This document shows positions 1-8,678 of a stretch of DNA of 45,897 bases, one piece after another. Location: positions 1-45,897 of the forward strand of contig PAOW01000022.1 in NCBI GenBank assembly GCA_002710015.1, in the 5' to 3' direction. The number at the start of each line of letters is the position of its first letter. Within the stretch, counting starts at the first letter, position 1. The notes below the pieces were generated by a model, which was given only the letters and a program-made list of their open reading frames with translations, was not told the DNA's origin and searched no databases. The position numbers were made by a program, and so were the translations under genes. The DNA is from Methanobacteriota archaeon (GTDB lineage Archaea > Thermoplasmatota > Poseidoniia > Poseidoniales > Poseidoniaceae).

Positions 1-950
1 GGATTCTTTTCTTTATCAGCCTGAACGTGTAGTCTAAGTGCACGCTCAAGTTTGTCTTTTACTTCAGCAGGTGTCATTCCTTTCTGCTTCAGATTGCCTT
101 TCTTGAGCTTGAGAACAAGACGGCGTTGGGCAACGTCAGTGTCTATGTCTGCAATATTCACGGTAGTTGTAATCTCAATAGCTGCTGCAAGCTTTTTGGC
201 AGCGGTTGCTGACTCTTTATTATCACCAGACAATCGTATTGTCATTGTAGGTGTGTTTGGGACCTTTCTAGCATCAACAATCTCAATGATTCTTGGCAGT
301 CCTTGGGTTACGTTAACAGTAGCAACACCCGCATAGTGGAATGTTCTCATTGTCATCTGTGTTCCTGGTTCACCAATTGATTGCGCTGTAATGATTCCAG
401 CTGCTTCGTATGGATCGATCATTGCCATGTGTTGGGCTCTATGGGCTTCATCCACTAATTTCTCAGCTTTCTTTGCTGTCAACTTGTCAATATCCCGATT
501 GTGAACTGCTTCAGTTAAGTCATGTATAGTCTGCTGGGAAAACTTTGCACCGGCCTTTTCCGCAGCTTTTGAAATAGCGATAAAGACTGGAGTTTCTGAT
601 AATTCGTCATTGTATGCTTTTGGAATGCCATCTTCCCCTAGATCTGGCTCATAGGCCTCTAATGCCTGAACTGTCTTTGCAGTTCTTCTACGCCTGATTC
701 CCCTTCGCAGTCTTACGCTTGTTTGTATTGATCCATCTCCAATTTGATTCTTGGTTGGTGATGCTGCACCTTGTATGATTCCGTGGACTCTTGACGCTGT
801 CTCAGAGTCTGTTTCACAGATTTTTGCGATCTCTTGCAGTGTTAGAATCTTAACGTCATCCCATTTTCTGTCATCGGCTAATTTGTGAGCAAATTCTTCG
901 CTGACTAACATATCCATTAACTTCTTTTTTGTTGCGCTCTTAACTACCAT
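1..950 (-). CDS. rpoA2: RNA polymerase subunit A'' (partial, C-terminus outside window)
   Basis: This is the C-terminal part of the split largest subunit of archaeal RNA polymerase, supplying the bridge-helix/trigger-loop side of the active centre. The ORF track omits it because it runs off the window edge. I translated it from the ATG at 950, which overlaps the rpoA1 stop (TGATG) and follows the Shine-Dalgarno GGAGGTGAT. The hallmark is [20 protein letters not shown] near residues 182-201, followed by TFHYAGVA and [13 protein letters not shown]. This block sits about 110 residues further in than in a typical A'' (usual position about 70, from family knowledge). The extra N-terminus starts [14 protein letters not shown] and looks like a helical HhH-type domain. 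The same sequence opens rpoH in this window. About 316 residues are visible and the C-terminus is missing. Identity is certain; the function of the extension is unknown. Confidence 0.97.
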   Translation of the reverse strand, partial: MVVKSATKKKLMDMLVSEEFAHKLADDRKWDDVKILTLQEIAKICETDSETASRVHGIIQGAASPTKNQIGDGSIQTSVRLRRGIRRRRTAKTVQALEAYEPDLGEDGIPKAYNDELSETPVFIAISKAAEKAGAKFSQQTIHDLTEAVHNRDIDKLTAKKAEKLVDEAHRAQHMAMIDPYEAAGIITAQSIGEPGTQMTMRTFHYAGVATVNVTQGLPRIIEIVDARKVPNTPTMTIRLSGDNKESATAAKKLAAAIEITTTVNIADIDTDVAQRRLVLKLKKGNLKQKGMTPAEVKDKLERALRLHVQADKEKN

Positions 951-3900
951 CAGAGATCACCTCCTGCCATTGCTTCTGAGTCTCCTTCATCATATCCGAG
1001 ATCGAAAACCTTGTCATCGCTATCTTTGTATCCGTCTTCTGTAACCTTTGTTGGTCCGTCTGTGCCCAGTGCTTCATCAACAATAACATCAATGTTGAAT
1101 GGCTTACCGTGAACACCACGACTTGGGTCAATTCCGTCCTCACCATATGAAAACTGAATAATCCTATCAGCCGTATTTCTGACCGACAAGTTCTGGTCAG
1201 GGAATACTTTCAAATCATCCATTGCATTGATTAATCTTCTCTGCATATATCCTGACTTGCTAGTTCTTACCGCTGTATCAACCAATGATTCTCTTCCGGA
1301 AACGGACAACATGAAGAATTCAGTAGGTTCTAATCCTCTCTTGAAAGATGAGGAAATGAATCCTTTTTCAGCTGCACCGAGTCCTCCTCGCTTGAAGTGT
1401 GGTAGAACTCTCTGATGATATCCTCTTTCGAGTCTTGCACCACGAACTTTAGCTTGACCAATACTTCCTGCCATCATAGTTAGGTTGTCCATTGAACCTC
1501 GAGCACCAGAAATTGCCATTCCAACCGCAGCGTTAGAATTACCACTTTGGTTGAGTTCTTCTTTAGCTACGTCTCCAGCTGCTTGCTTTCCAAGGTCTAA
1601 AATAACCATGATATTCTCTTCAAGAGTTTCTTTGGGAGTGCGTCCGGGCCGAGTTTCATAGCCTCGGCCATCTTTACCGAATTTAGCCAACTCTGCTTGA
1701 ACTTCTTCACGTGCCTCTTGATTGTGTTGTTCAATAGATTCTAGAGCTTCGCTTGATAGATCTTCATCATCAATACCTGTTGTGAATCCTAGAGATGTGC
1801 ATGCTCCAATAGAGAGTCTAGTGAACTCGTCTAAGAAACGTGCACCCTCACTGGGACCATTAGTCTGGACAATGGCATCTAGTAATCTGCCATCCTCTGC
1901 ACCAATTGCTCTCTTGTCAAGAGTTCCAGAAACCTGTCCATTCTTGACAACGACATCGTCGTTCGACCTACTCCTAAATCTCAAATGTATGTTATTTGGA
2001 ATAATTACAGAGACTATATCCTCACCATTGAAGAATTCTCCTTGCTTGTCCTTACGAACCTTTGGTAGCTCTCCAGTATATCCTATGTTGCCTAACATTT
2101 CCAGACCATGAGCCTTTGAAATTCTTGTATCTGGTCTAGATAGCAGATAAGCGCCTGAGATGTGATCATGTATTCCACCTATTACTGCGCCACCATATCT
2201 TGGAGTCAGTATGTGTTCTTGGACACGCATCAGGATTTTTGCCTCCGCTCTCGCTTCCTCACCTTGTATGACGTGAAGGTTCATTTCGTCTCCATCGAAA
2301 TCAGCGTTGTAAGGTGTACACACTGCTAGATTGAATCTGAATGTATGTCCTTCCATAACTCTAACTTCGTGGACCATCATTGACATTCTGTGTAGAGAAG
2401 GTTGTCTGTTGAAGATTACAACGTCACCATCGATAAGATGCCTTTCAACTAGCAAACCAGGTTTTGGGTTGCCATTGATGTCAACTGTGGATAGTCTATC
2501 CTCAACTCTTGTTCTTTCTCCCCACTCATTATCAGGACTACCACAGTGTGGACATGTTACCTGAAGGTTTTCTGGGAACGGTGTGTCTGGGTTTGCAAGC
2601 TCGTACTTCCACCTGTGATGAAGTATAGCTCTTGGATCATCATCAGGTAGAGGGTTTCCATCTTGATCTTCCCCACGAAGGTTTGCAATTGTTGCACTCT
2701 CATCGATTGCATATGTTACCAACTCGTCTGCGCCGGCAATTGCTTCTTCCTTAGATACAAATTTCTTGACAACTAAACCTGGTAGGAAATTTGGAGCTGG
2801 CAAGACACTATGCAGGTCAAGCCTAGCCGTTGTTTCTTCCATACACTCAGGATTGTGACAGCGGAACCCAGCGTTTATCAATCGACTTCGTTGATTAATT
2901 CTAATTCTTTGTCGGTTATTTCTAATCACGTAATTTACACCGGGATGTACATCAGGACCTCGCAAAATCATTCTCCGCATTTGTTCTCGATTTCGAGTTG
3001 TAACTCTGATTGGAACTGTCAATTCTTTTGCAACTTTCTTTGGAACGCCTACTTCATTTACTCCAAGGTAGGGATCTGGGGAAATTACTGATCGTGCACA
3101 AAAGTTGACACGCTTACCAGAAAGGTTGGAACGGAATCTTCCTTCTTTACCCTTCAATCTCTGAGTCAGAGTCTTCAGAGTTCTACCAGATCGGTGTCTA
3201 GCTGGCGGAATTCCACTTGTTTGGTTGTCAAAGTATGTAGTGACGTGATATTGAAGTAGTTCCCATAGATCTTCAACAATCAATTGAGGTGCTCCAGTAT
3301 CACGGTTTTCCCTCAGACGTTGGTTTATTCTCAAAACGTCAACTAATTTGTGTGTAAGGTCGTCTTCAGACCTATCTCCTGAATCTAGTGTAATTGATGG
3401 TCTAACCGTGATTGGAGGAACAGGTAGAACCTTCAGAATAATCCATTCAGGTCTGTTTTGCTTGTCCATTCCAAGGAAGATTAGGTGCTCCTCGGGAATT
3501 CCTTGAAGCCATTCTCTTACGTCTCGAGCGTTCAATTTCTTGTCTGTCTCCTTTCCACCTTGATCTTGCTTTCTTTCTTTGAAGGTAGTTGGCTTGTCGA
3601 GAACAATTTTTCCTTGCTGCGCACCGCAGTGCATGCAAACTACTCGCTTGGCTTCGGATGTTTTCTTTTCAATTTCTTTTATGATTTTAGCAAACTCTGT
3701 TGAACCAACACCGTGTTTTATGATGATATCTCTAACTCTATCTCGATAATAATCCTGCTCAGATAATTGATCGTTTGAAGGGTGAGATCCTTCAGCACTG
3801 TGTAACAGTATCTTACTGCAGGTGTTACAAGTTGCCTTTAGAGCGGTTTTTATCAAATTTACAAACCCGATGTGTATAACTGGTAGTTCAAGCTTGATGT

Positions 3901-4141
3901 GTCCAAAATGACCTGGGCTATCATCATACTTGCAGTTATCAGTTGGACAAACCAAACCAGGTTCGATAACACCCATGTGGGGATCCATCAAACCTTGTCG
4001 AAATGCGTGTCCGTCATCTTTGTAAGTATCTGCTGTCTTAACCTCGACCGAAGACATCTTTCGAATTTCTTCAGGGTCCATCAGACTGAAACGAATTCCT
4101 GCGATTCTCTTTGGAATCATTGTTGTGCTGTTTTGACTCAT
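950..4141 (-). CDS. rpoA1: RNA polymerase subunit A'
   Basis: Largest catalytic half-subunit of archaeal RNA polymerase. The Mg-binding motif [14 protein letters not shown] is present, preceded by [13 protein letters not shown]. At 1063 aa it is longer than the usual 870-910 aa. The extra length is mainly an insertion at about residues 424-560, between RIRINQRSR and [12 protein letters not shown], which normally are nearly adjacent. The insertion carries CHNPEC and CPHC, a possible zinc site. The N-terminal clamp zinc motif is altered ([17 protein letters not shown] instead of CPxC...CPGHFGH), while the next CNTC...CMHC site is intact. The C-terminus ends in an acidic tail. Its ATG overlaps the rpoB stop (ATGA) and its stop overlaps the rpoA2 start, so the genes are translationally coupled. 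Confidence 0.98.
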   Translation of the reverse strand: MSQNSTTMIPKRIAGIRFSLMDPEEIRKMSSVEVKTADTYKDDGHAFRQGLMDPHMGVIEPGLVCPTDNCKYDDSPGHFGHIKLELPVIHIGFVNLIKTALKATCNTCSKILLHSAEGSHPSNDQLSEQDYYRDRVRDIIIKHGVGSTEFAKIIKEIEKKTSEAKRVVCMHCGAQQGKIVLDKPTTFKERKQDQGGKETDKKLNARDVREWLQGIPEEHLIFLGMDKQNRPEWIILKVLPVPPITVRPSITLDSGDRSEDDLTHKLVDVLRINQRLRENRDTGAPQLIVEDLWELLQYHVTTYFDNQTSGIPPARHRSGRTLKTLTQRLKGKEGRFRSNLSGKRVNFCARSVISPDPYLGVNEVGVPKKVAKELTVPIRVTTRNREQMRRMILRGPDVHPGVNYVIRNNRQRIRINQRSRLINAGFRCHNPECMEETTARLDLHSVLPAPNFLPGLVVKKFVSKEEAIAGADELVTYAIDESATIANLRGEDQDGNPLPDDDPRAILHHRWKYELANPDTPFPENLQVTCPHCGSPDNEWGERTRVEDRLSTVDINGNPKPGLLVERHLIDGDVVIFNRQPSLHRMSMMVHEVRVMEGHTFRFNLAVCTPYNADFDGDEMNLHVIQGEEARAEAKILMRVQEHILTPRYGGAVIGGIHDHISGAYLLSRPDTRISKAHGLEMLGNIGYTGELPKVRKDKQGEFFNGEDIVSVIIPNNIHLRFRSRSNDDVVVKNGQVSGTLDKRAIGAEDGRLLDAIVQTNGPSEGARFLDEFTRLSIGACTSLGFTTGIDDEDLSSEALESIEQHNQEAREEVQAELAKFGKDGRGYETRPGRTPKETLEENIMVILDLGKQAAGDVAKEELNQSGNSNAAVGMAISGARGSMDNLTMMAGSIGQAKVRGARLERGYHQRVLPHFKRGGLGAAEKGFISSSFKRGLEPTEFFMLSVSGRESLVDTAVRTSKSGYMQRRLINAMDDLKVFPDQNLSVRNTADRIIQFSYGEDGIDPSRGVHGKPFNIDVIVDEALGTDGPTKVTEDGYKDSDDKVFDLGYDEGDSEAMAGGDL

Positions 4142-7100
4142 CTTCTATCCTCCAGTTCTAATCTCATTGCTACCCCGAGACTTTTCATCTCATCAAGTAG
4201 CAACTTGAATGCATATGATGTTTGAACCTTGTAAACTTCTGCTCCGTCTCCATGTATCGGTGATACGAATGTTCTTCTCTTGGGGTCATACCATGCTATG
4301 TGACCAGATTGTGCACATACGAATAGATCTATTCCATCAGATTCGTCCAATAATCTGTCTTTGATAACCATTGAAGCACCGTGCGCAATCAAACAGTCTC
4401 TCTCCATTTCTCCGAATCTTAAACCACCTTGTCTCGCTCTTCCTTCTGTTGGTTGTCGAGTCAAAATCTGAACTCTACCTCTACTTCTAGCATGTATCTT
4501 ACCTGAAACCATGTGGTGCAATTTCTGATAATAGATGCATCCTACAAATATTTCAGCGGGGTATGTTTCACCTGTTTCGCCGTTGACCATGATTTCTCTA
4601 CCTGTATGATTGTAACCATTTCTTACTAGGCTGTCACGCAGACTTCCTTCTTTTTCTCCTCTAAAGGCAGTTCCGTCTATTCTGCGTCCTTCTAAAGAAC
4701 CGACTTTTCCTCCAATCATTTCCAATACGTGGGCTACTGTCATTCTCGAAGGAATAGCGTGTGGATTAATGATTAGGTCTGGAACTATACCGTCCCTAGT
4801 GAAAGGCATGTCTTCCTCATCAACAAGCCTACCTATGACACCTTTTTGTCCGTGCCTTGATGCAAACTTATCTCCGACTTCTGGAACTTTGTGCGACCTT
4901 ACCATACATCTTACCAGTCTGCCAGAATCTAAGGATTCGGTTACGTAGACATTGTCTACCCATCCTTTTTCACCATGGCGAACAGGCATCGAAGATTCTC
5001 TTCTTTCTTGAGCTTGCAAGAATGCTCCAGCACCGGTTTCTTCTAGGAATCTCGGTGGGCTAGTCTTTCCGACTAATACATCTCCTCCCTCTAGATATTT
5101 TTCAGGATGGGGAAGACCATCGCCTTCCAAGTGGTCATAAGAACCAACTGGCTTCAATCCCTTTACTTCCTCAAGACCAGTTCCTGGAATTTCTATTTCT
5201 TCTACCTGGCCACCTGGGAATCTTCTTCTTTCTGCATTGTAGGTTCTGTTGAATGTCGACCTACCAAGCGCTCTCTGAACGCTTGACCTGTTCATTATTA
5301 CAGCGTCTTGCATGTTGTATCCATGCAAGCTCATTACAGCGACAATAAAGTTTTGACCGCCCGGTCTATCATCAAAGTTTGTTGTATCCATTGCCTGTGT
5401 GTGGGTTATGGATCTTTGTGGATAATGTAAAACGTGCAATCTTGTGTCTGGGCGTAGTCTATAATTAGAACTCGGCAATCCTAGTGATTGCTTGACCATT
5501 GCAGTTCCTCCCGTAACTCTTGGAGTAGAGTTGTGTTCAGGGTAAGGAATCAATGATGCGCATACTCCCAATACCAATTGTGGATCAATCTCACAATGAG
5601 TGTGTTCTGATGTGTAAAGTAATGGAACACTGAATTTTGCTACTGCTTTCTCACCATTTGGCATGATTATCTTTGCTTCAAGTTCAGCTTCAGTAGCTGC
5701 TGGTGTTCCAAGATTTGTCCACGTTATTGCAGAGTGACTTACTGGTCTACCCGCATATTCGTTTCCTTCTGGTACTACTTCAGGTAAAACAAACGGCCTT
5801 GGAGCAATGTAGAGGTCTTCTTCCTCTTCAGCGTCTATCCATTCGACAACTCCTTCATTAACCAAATCTTTGAATGTCAATTCATTGGTTGAGACCATTT
5901 CTAAGTGCTTTTGAGTCAATCTTGGAGCACCATCATAAAGAATTAGAACTGGACGCAAAATCCTTCCCTTGTCTGTGTTGATGAAAATATCTCTGTTCTG
6001 ACTATCATATCTTATAGAAACTTCTGGTCTAATGGCGCCACGTCGTCGTGCATTCTTGAATTGAGTAACAAGGTTTTTGCCTCTTTTGTGGACTCCGTAG
6101 ATGTCGCCATTTACGTGAATTCGATCACCATCGGTCCAGTCATCTGGCTGGAATACATCCATCTCATCCAATCTTGAACGTATATCTTTTTCAGGAACAG
6201 CCTCGGAAACATCAATCATTTGAGCTGCGTTCTTCACAAGGCCACAGTTTTGTCCCTCAGGTGTTTCATTGGGGCATAGCCTTCCCCATTGAGTAGGGTG
6301 AAGGTCACGTGCTTCGAAGTGTGGCTGACTTCTAACCAATGGACTTGTTACCCTTCTCATGTGTGATAATGCAGAAAGATATGTAGTTCTATCAAGAAGT
6401 TGGCTAACTCCAGATCTGCCACCTACCCAATTACCGGTTGCCAGTGCATGCATGATCTTGCTTGTGAGGACATCCGGCCTTAGACAGGATGTTATCTTCA
6501 ACTCACGCTTTCTGTTGTGATGCCTCTCGAGCTGATATTTCAAATCTCTAGCGAGTTGGCCCATCGAGACTCTGAATAAATCTTCAATCAAATCACCAGC
6601 AAGTCTTACTCGCTTGTTAGCGTAATGATCTTTGTCATTTGGCTTTCTATTTGTAAGAGCCATTTCCAATACTTGGCGGACAATTCTACCCAAGAAAATT
6701 GCTTTCTTTTTACGATCTTCTAACGCATCACCCAAGTGAGGTAACAATTCTCTGTCGAGTAACTGATTGACTCTAGCCTCTCTATACTCTTTTTGTTGTC
6801 CTGCTGCAAATTTCTTTTCCAGCCATTGATGAGCCTCAAGAAGTGAATCAACAGCATATTCTTCATTGTCCTTGACTTCATTGATGTTGGCTACAATATA
6901 CTTGAAAGTCTCAGTAGGACCGGCAATTGCTTGGAATAATTCTTGATCGTTTTCTATTCCAAGCGCTCGCATCAATAAGACAACAGGGATGGCTGTTGTT
7001 CCAGCAGTGCTGATTTTGACCATGAGCATACCATCACGCCTTTTCTCTACTGTGAGAGGTTTGCGCATACCATCTTTCTGTGAGAATATTTTGGCTACTT

Positions 7101-7749
7101 CAGTAGTCTTTGCGTATCTCTTGTTAATCTCAACGGTTACTCTGTTGGGTGCGAGATCTTCCATCGAAATTAGGACTCTCTCTGTCCCGTTGATGATGAA
7201 GTAACCACCGGGGTCAAGTGGGTCCTCACCTTTTTCTCTCAACAGGCCTTCCCAAAGTTTCCTGTCCTCTTCGGAGGTGTTTGGGTGGAGAACTCGGTCC
7301 CCAGCTATGTGATTTGCGTGCAGATTGCATCGCTTACTTCTGACCATTATAGGCATGCTACCTACTTGCACTCCTTTCTCTGGCTGAGTTGGAACGCCAC
7401 TCCTGTAAATTGTGAAATCCATTTTTACGGGAGACATGTAAGTCAGTTTTCTTAGTCTGCACTCCATCGGTTGGGAAGGGTGGTCGCTTCCATCTGCCTC
7501 CCTTATTGTAGGTTCACCGAGTTGGATATTTTTGACTCTTATTATAATGTCTTGATCAATAACGTCGAGTTTGATCAAACCTCCGTTCTCGTCCTCGACG
7601 TCTTCATCTGTTCCTACTCTAATGCTGCGGACAATTTTTTCCATCCTAGAGAGATTGTTATCTCCTGTTGGAATACAGTCATCATAGGATGCTAATTGAT
7701 GGTTAACAAGGCTTCTTTCTCGGAAAAACGATTCTATAATTTCTTTCAT
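4138..7749 (-). CDS. rpoB: RNA polymerase subunit B (unsplit)
   Basis: Second-largest RNA polymerase subunit, 1203 aa, encoded as one ORF and not as the B''/B' pair of many methanogens. Recognisable segments in order are the lobe region with PGGYFIINGTERVLIS, the fork region ETPEGQNCGLVKN, HNSTPRVTGGTAMVKQSLG, GHNMQDA-type sequence (GYNMQDAVIMNRSS), VGDKFASRHGQKGVIG and the C-terminal clamp part GRVQILTRQPTEGRARQGG. The C-terminal clamp zinc ribbon is degraded: CAQSGH and SPIHGD replace the usual CxxCG and CPxCG, leaving one of the four expected cysteines. The start has a good Shine-Dalgarno (GAGGTGAT, 3 nt before ATG), 15 nt after the rpoH stop. Confidence 0.98.
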   Translation of the reverse strand: MKEIIESFFRERSLVNHQLASYDDCIPTGDNNLSRMEKIVRSIRVGTDEDVEDENGGLIKLDVIDQDIIIRVKNIQLGEPTIREADGSDHPSQPMECRLRKLTYMSPVKMDFTIYRSGVPTQPEKGVQVGSMPIMVRSKRCNLHANHIAGDRVLHPNTSEEDRKLWEGLLREKGEDPLDPGGYFIINGTERVLISMEDLAPNRVTVEINKRYAKTTEVAKIFSQKDGMRKPLTVEKRRDGMLMVKISTAGTTAIPVVLLMRALGIENDQELFQAIAGPTETFKYIVANINEVKDNEEYAVDSLLEAHQWLEKKFAAGQQKEYREARVNQLLDRELLPHLGDALEDRKKKAIFLGRIVRQVLEMALTNRKPNDKDHYANKRVRLAGDLIEDLFRVSMGQLARDLKYQLERHHNRKRELKITSCLRPDVLTSKIMHALATGNWVGGRSGVSQLLDRTTYLSALSHMRRVTSPLVRSQPHFEARDLHPTQWGRLCPNETPEGQNCGLVKNAAQMIDVSEAVPEKDIRSRLDEMDVFQPDDWTDGDRIHVNGDIYGVHKRGKNLVTQFKNARRRGAIRPEVSIRYDSQNRDIFINTDKGRILRPVLILYDGAPRLTQKHLEMVSTNELTFKDLVNEGVVEWIDAEEEEDLYIAPRPFVLPEVVPEGNEYAGRPVSHSAITWTNLGTPAATEAELEAKIIMPNGEKAVAKFSVPLLYTSEHTHCEIDPQLVLGVCASLIPYPEHNSTPRVTGGTAMVKQSLGLPSSNYRLRPDTRLHVLHYPQRSITHTQAMDTTNFDDRPGGQNFIVAVMSLHGYNMQDAVIMNRSSVQRALGRSTFNRTYNAERRRFPGGQVEEIEIPGTGLEEVKGLKPVGSYDHLEGDGLPHPEKYLEGGDVLVGKTSPPRFLEETGAGAFLQAQERRESSMPVRHGEKGWVDNVYVTESLDSGRLVRCMVRSHKVPEVGDKFASRHGQKGVIGRLVDEEDMPFTRDGIVPDLIINPHAIPSRMTVAHVLEMIGGKVGSLEGRRIDGTAFRGEKEGSLRDSLVRNGYNHTGREIMVNGETGETYPAEIFVGCIYYQKLHHMVSGKIHARSRGRVQILTRQPTEGRARQGGLRFGEMERDCLIAHGASMVIKDRLLDESDGIDLFVCAQSGHIAWYDPKRRTFVSPIHGDGAEVYKVQTSYAFKLLLDEMKSLGVAMRLELEDRR

Positions 7750-7764
7750 AATATCACCTCAGTA

Positions 7765-8385
7765 TCAGCTACCCTCCACAATGAGTCTGTATGCAACTGA
7801 AACACCAGCTGATGGAGATTGTCTTACCACCTTTAGGACTCTGTCAGCAAGCCATCCTGCTGGCAGGGGAACAGCTTCTTCGCCGTCTCCGACTTCGGAA
7901 TCCCGCTTCCTCTCGACAGTTTCCTTAATCACCTGAACCACCGGATCGGTGATGAGAATCTTAGGGAGAAGTTCTTTGGCTAGTCTCGGCTCGCCAGTTT
8001 CTTCGTCAGTAGTCAACAAGCCCCATGGTTCTAGTGCGGATTCTTCGTCTTCAACAGGAACTAGCTCCTGGTGTGGGACTAATATGTGATTCAGGACGTT
8101 GAATTTAGTTCCAGCCAAATCCATATCATCGTCTAAGAGTGCTTTTCTGGAAATAGTGATTTTTCGAGACCTTTTCTTTTGTCTTCGCTGACCTAATTCC
8201 GCTAGCGCATTCATAGCGCCGGTGAAAATTTCGTCATCTTTAGAAACTCCGAGAACTGATGCAATCTCATCAGCCGGCATTGCTTTAATATCGGTCATGT
8301 TTCTGTCAGTTGCGAGTTTGTGAGCGTATTCTTCCGCTATTCCCATTTCCATTAATCGCTTCTTAGTTGCCGACTTTACCACCAT
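7765..8385 (-). CDS. rpoH: RNA polymerase subunit H with long N-terminal extension
   Basis: Rpb5-like assembly subunit; archaeal RpoH is normally about 75-85 aa. Here the canonical H domain is the C-terminal half: FNVLNHILVPHQELV, LPKILITDPVVQVIKE and VVRQSPSAGVSVAYRLIV. It is preceded by about 95 extra residues. I place the start at the internal Met (8385) and not at 8415, because this gives [14 protein letters not shown], which matches the start of rpoA2 almost exactly (26 of the first 42 residues by hand alignment), and a GGGGTG purine-rich site precedes it. The extension has the look of a helix-hairpin-helix domain followed by a basic linker (RRQKKRSRK). There is also a small insertion (DEETGEPRLAKE) inside the H fold. 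It is the first protein gene of the rpo operon. Confidence 0.94.
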   Translation of the reverse strand: MVVKSATKKRLMEMGIAEEYAHKLATDRNMTDIKAMPADEIASVLGVSKDDEIFTGAMNALAELGQRRQKKRSRKITISRKALLDDDMDLAGTKFNVLNHILVPHQELVPVEDEESALEPWGLLTTDEETGEPRLAKELLPKILITDPVVQVIKETVERKRDSEVGDGEEAVPLPAGWLADRVLKVVRQSPSAGVSVAYRLIVEGS

Positions 8386-8434
8386 TATACACACCCCGCC
8401 TGCCCTTGCATACATCGGTCCTGTTCTTGTCAGG

Positions 8435-8508
8435 CGGGCCTGACGGGGTTCGAACCCGCGACCGTCCGGTTAAAAGCCGGACGCTCTACCTGACTAAGCT
8501 ACAGGCCC
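8435..8508 (-). tRNA. tRNA-Lys (anticodon UUU)
   Basis: Read on the minus strand, a 7-bp acceptor stem GGGCCTG/CAGGCCC encloses a D-arm (TAGCTTAGTCAGGTAGAGC), an anticodon arm TCCGG-CTTTTAA-CCGGA with anticodon TTT, and a T-arm GCGGG-TTCGAAC-CCCGT. The discriminator is G and no CCA is encoded. There is no intron. It sits 49 nt upstream of rpoH on the same strand, so the tRNA and the RNA polymerase operon may share a transcript. Confidence 0.96.
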
Positions 8509-8538
8509 AAATGTTTGTCTTGGGCTTCTTGGCCGACC

Positions 8539-8556
8539 TATATAGGGTTTTTAAAC
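8539..8556 (-). promoter_or_regulatory. TATA-type promoter for tRNA-Lys / rpo operon
   Basis: On the minus strand GTTTAAAAACCCTATATAGG lies 31-48 nt upstream of the mature tRNA 5' end. TATATA at 8544-8539 is spaced correctly for a start site a few bases before the tRNA. No comparable promoter is visible in the 49 nt between the tRNA and rpoH, which suggests co-transcription. This is inference from spacing. Confidence 0.5.
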
Positions 8557-8678
8557 ACTCCGACTGATTAAATCGTCGACGAACGAAGGACAGCGTTGGG
8601 AACACTCATCAGGTGTCCAAGGAACAATAGATTCAACAAGTGTGATAAATGCTTCGGCTTCACAGATTAAATACCCGC

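Noticed and set aside
8649-8678. ATG 8649 as start of the methyltransferase-ligase
   Set aside because: The ten added residues are basic and not family-like, and ATG 8679 gives a more typical leader length. The choice is not certain.
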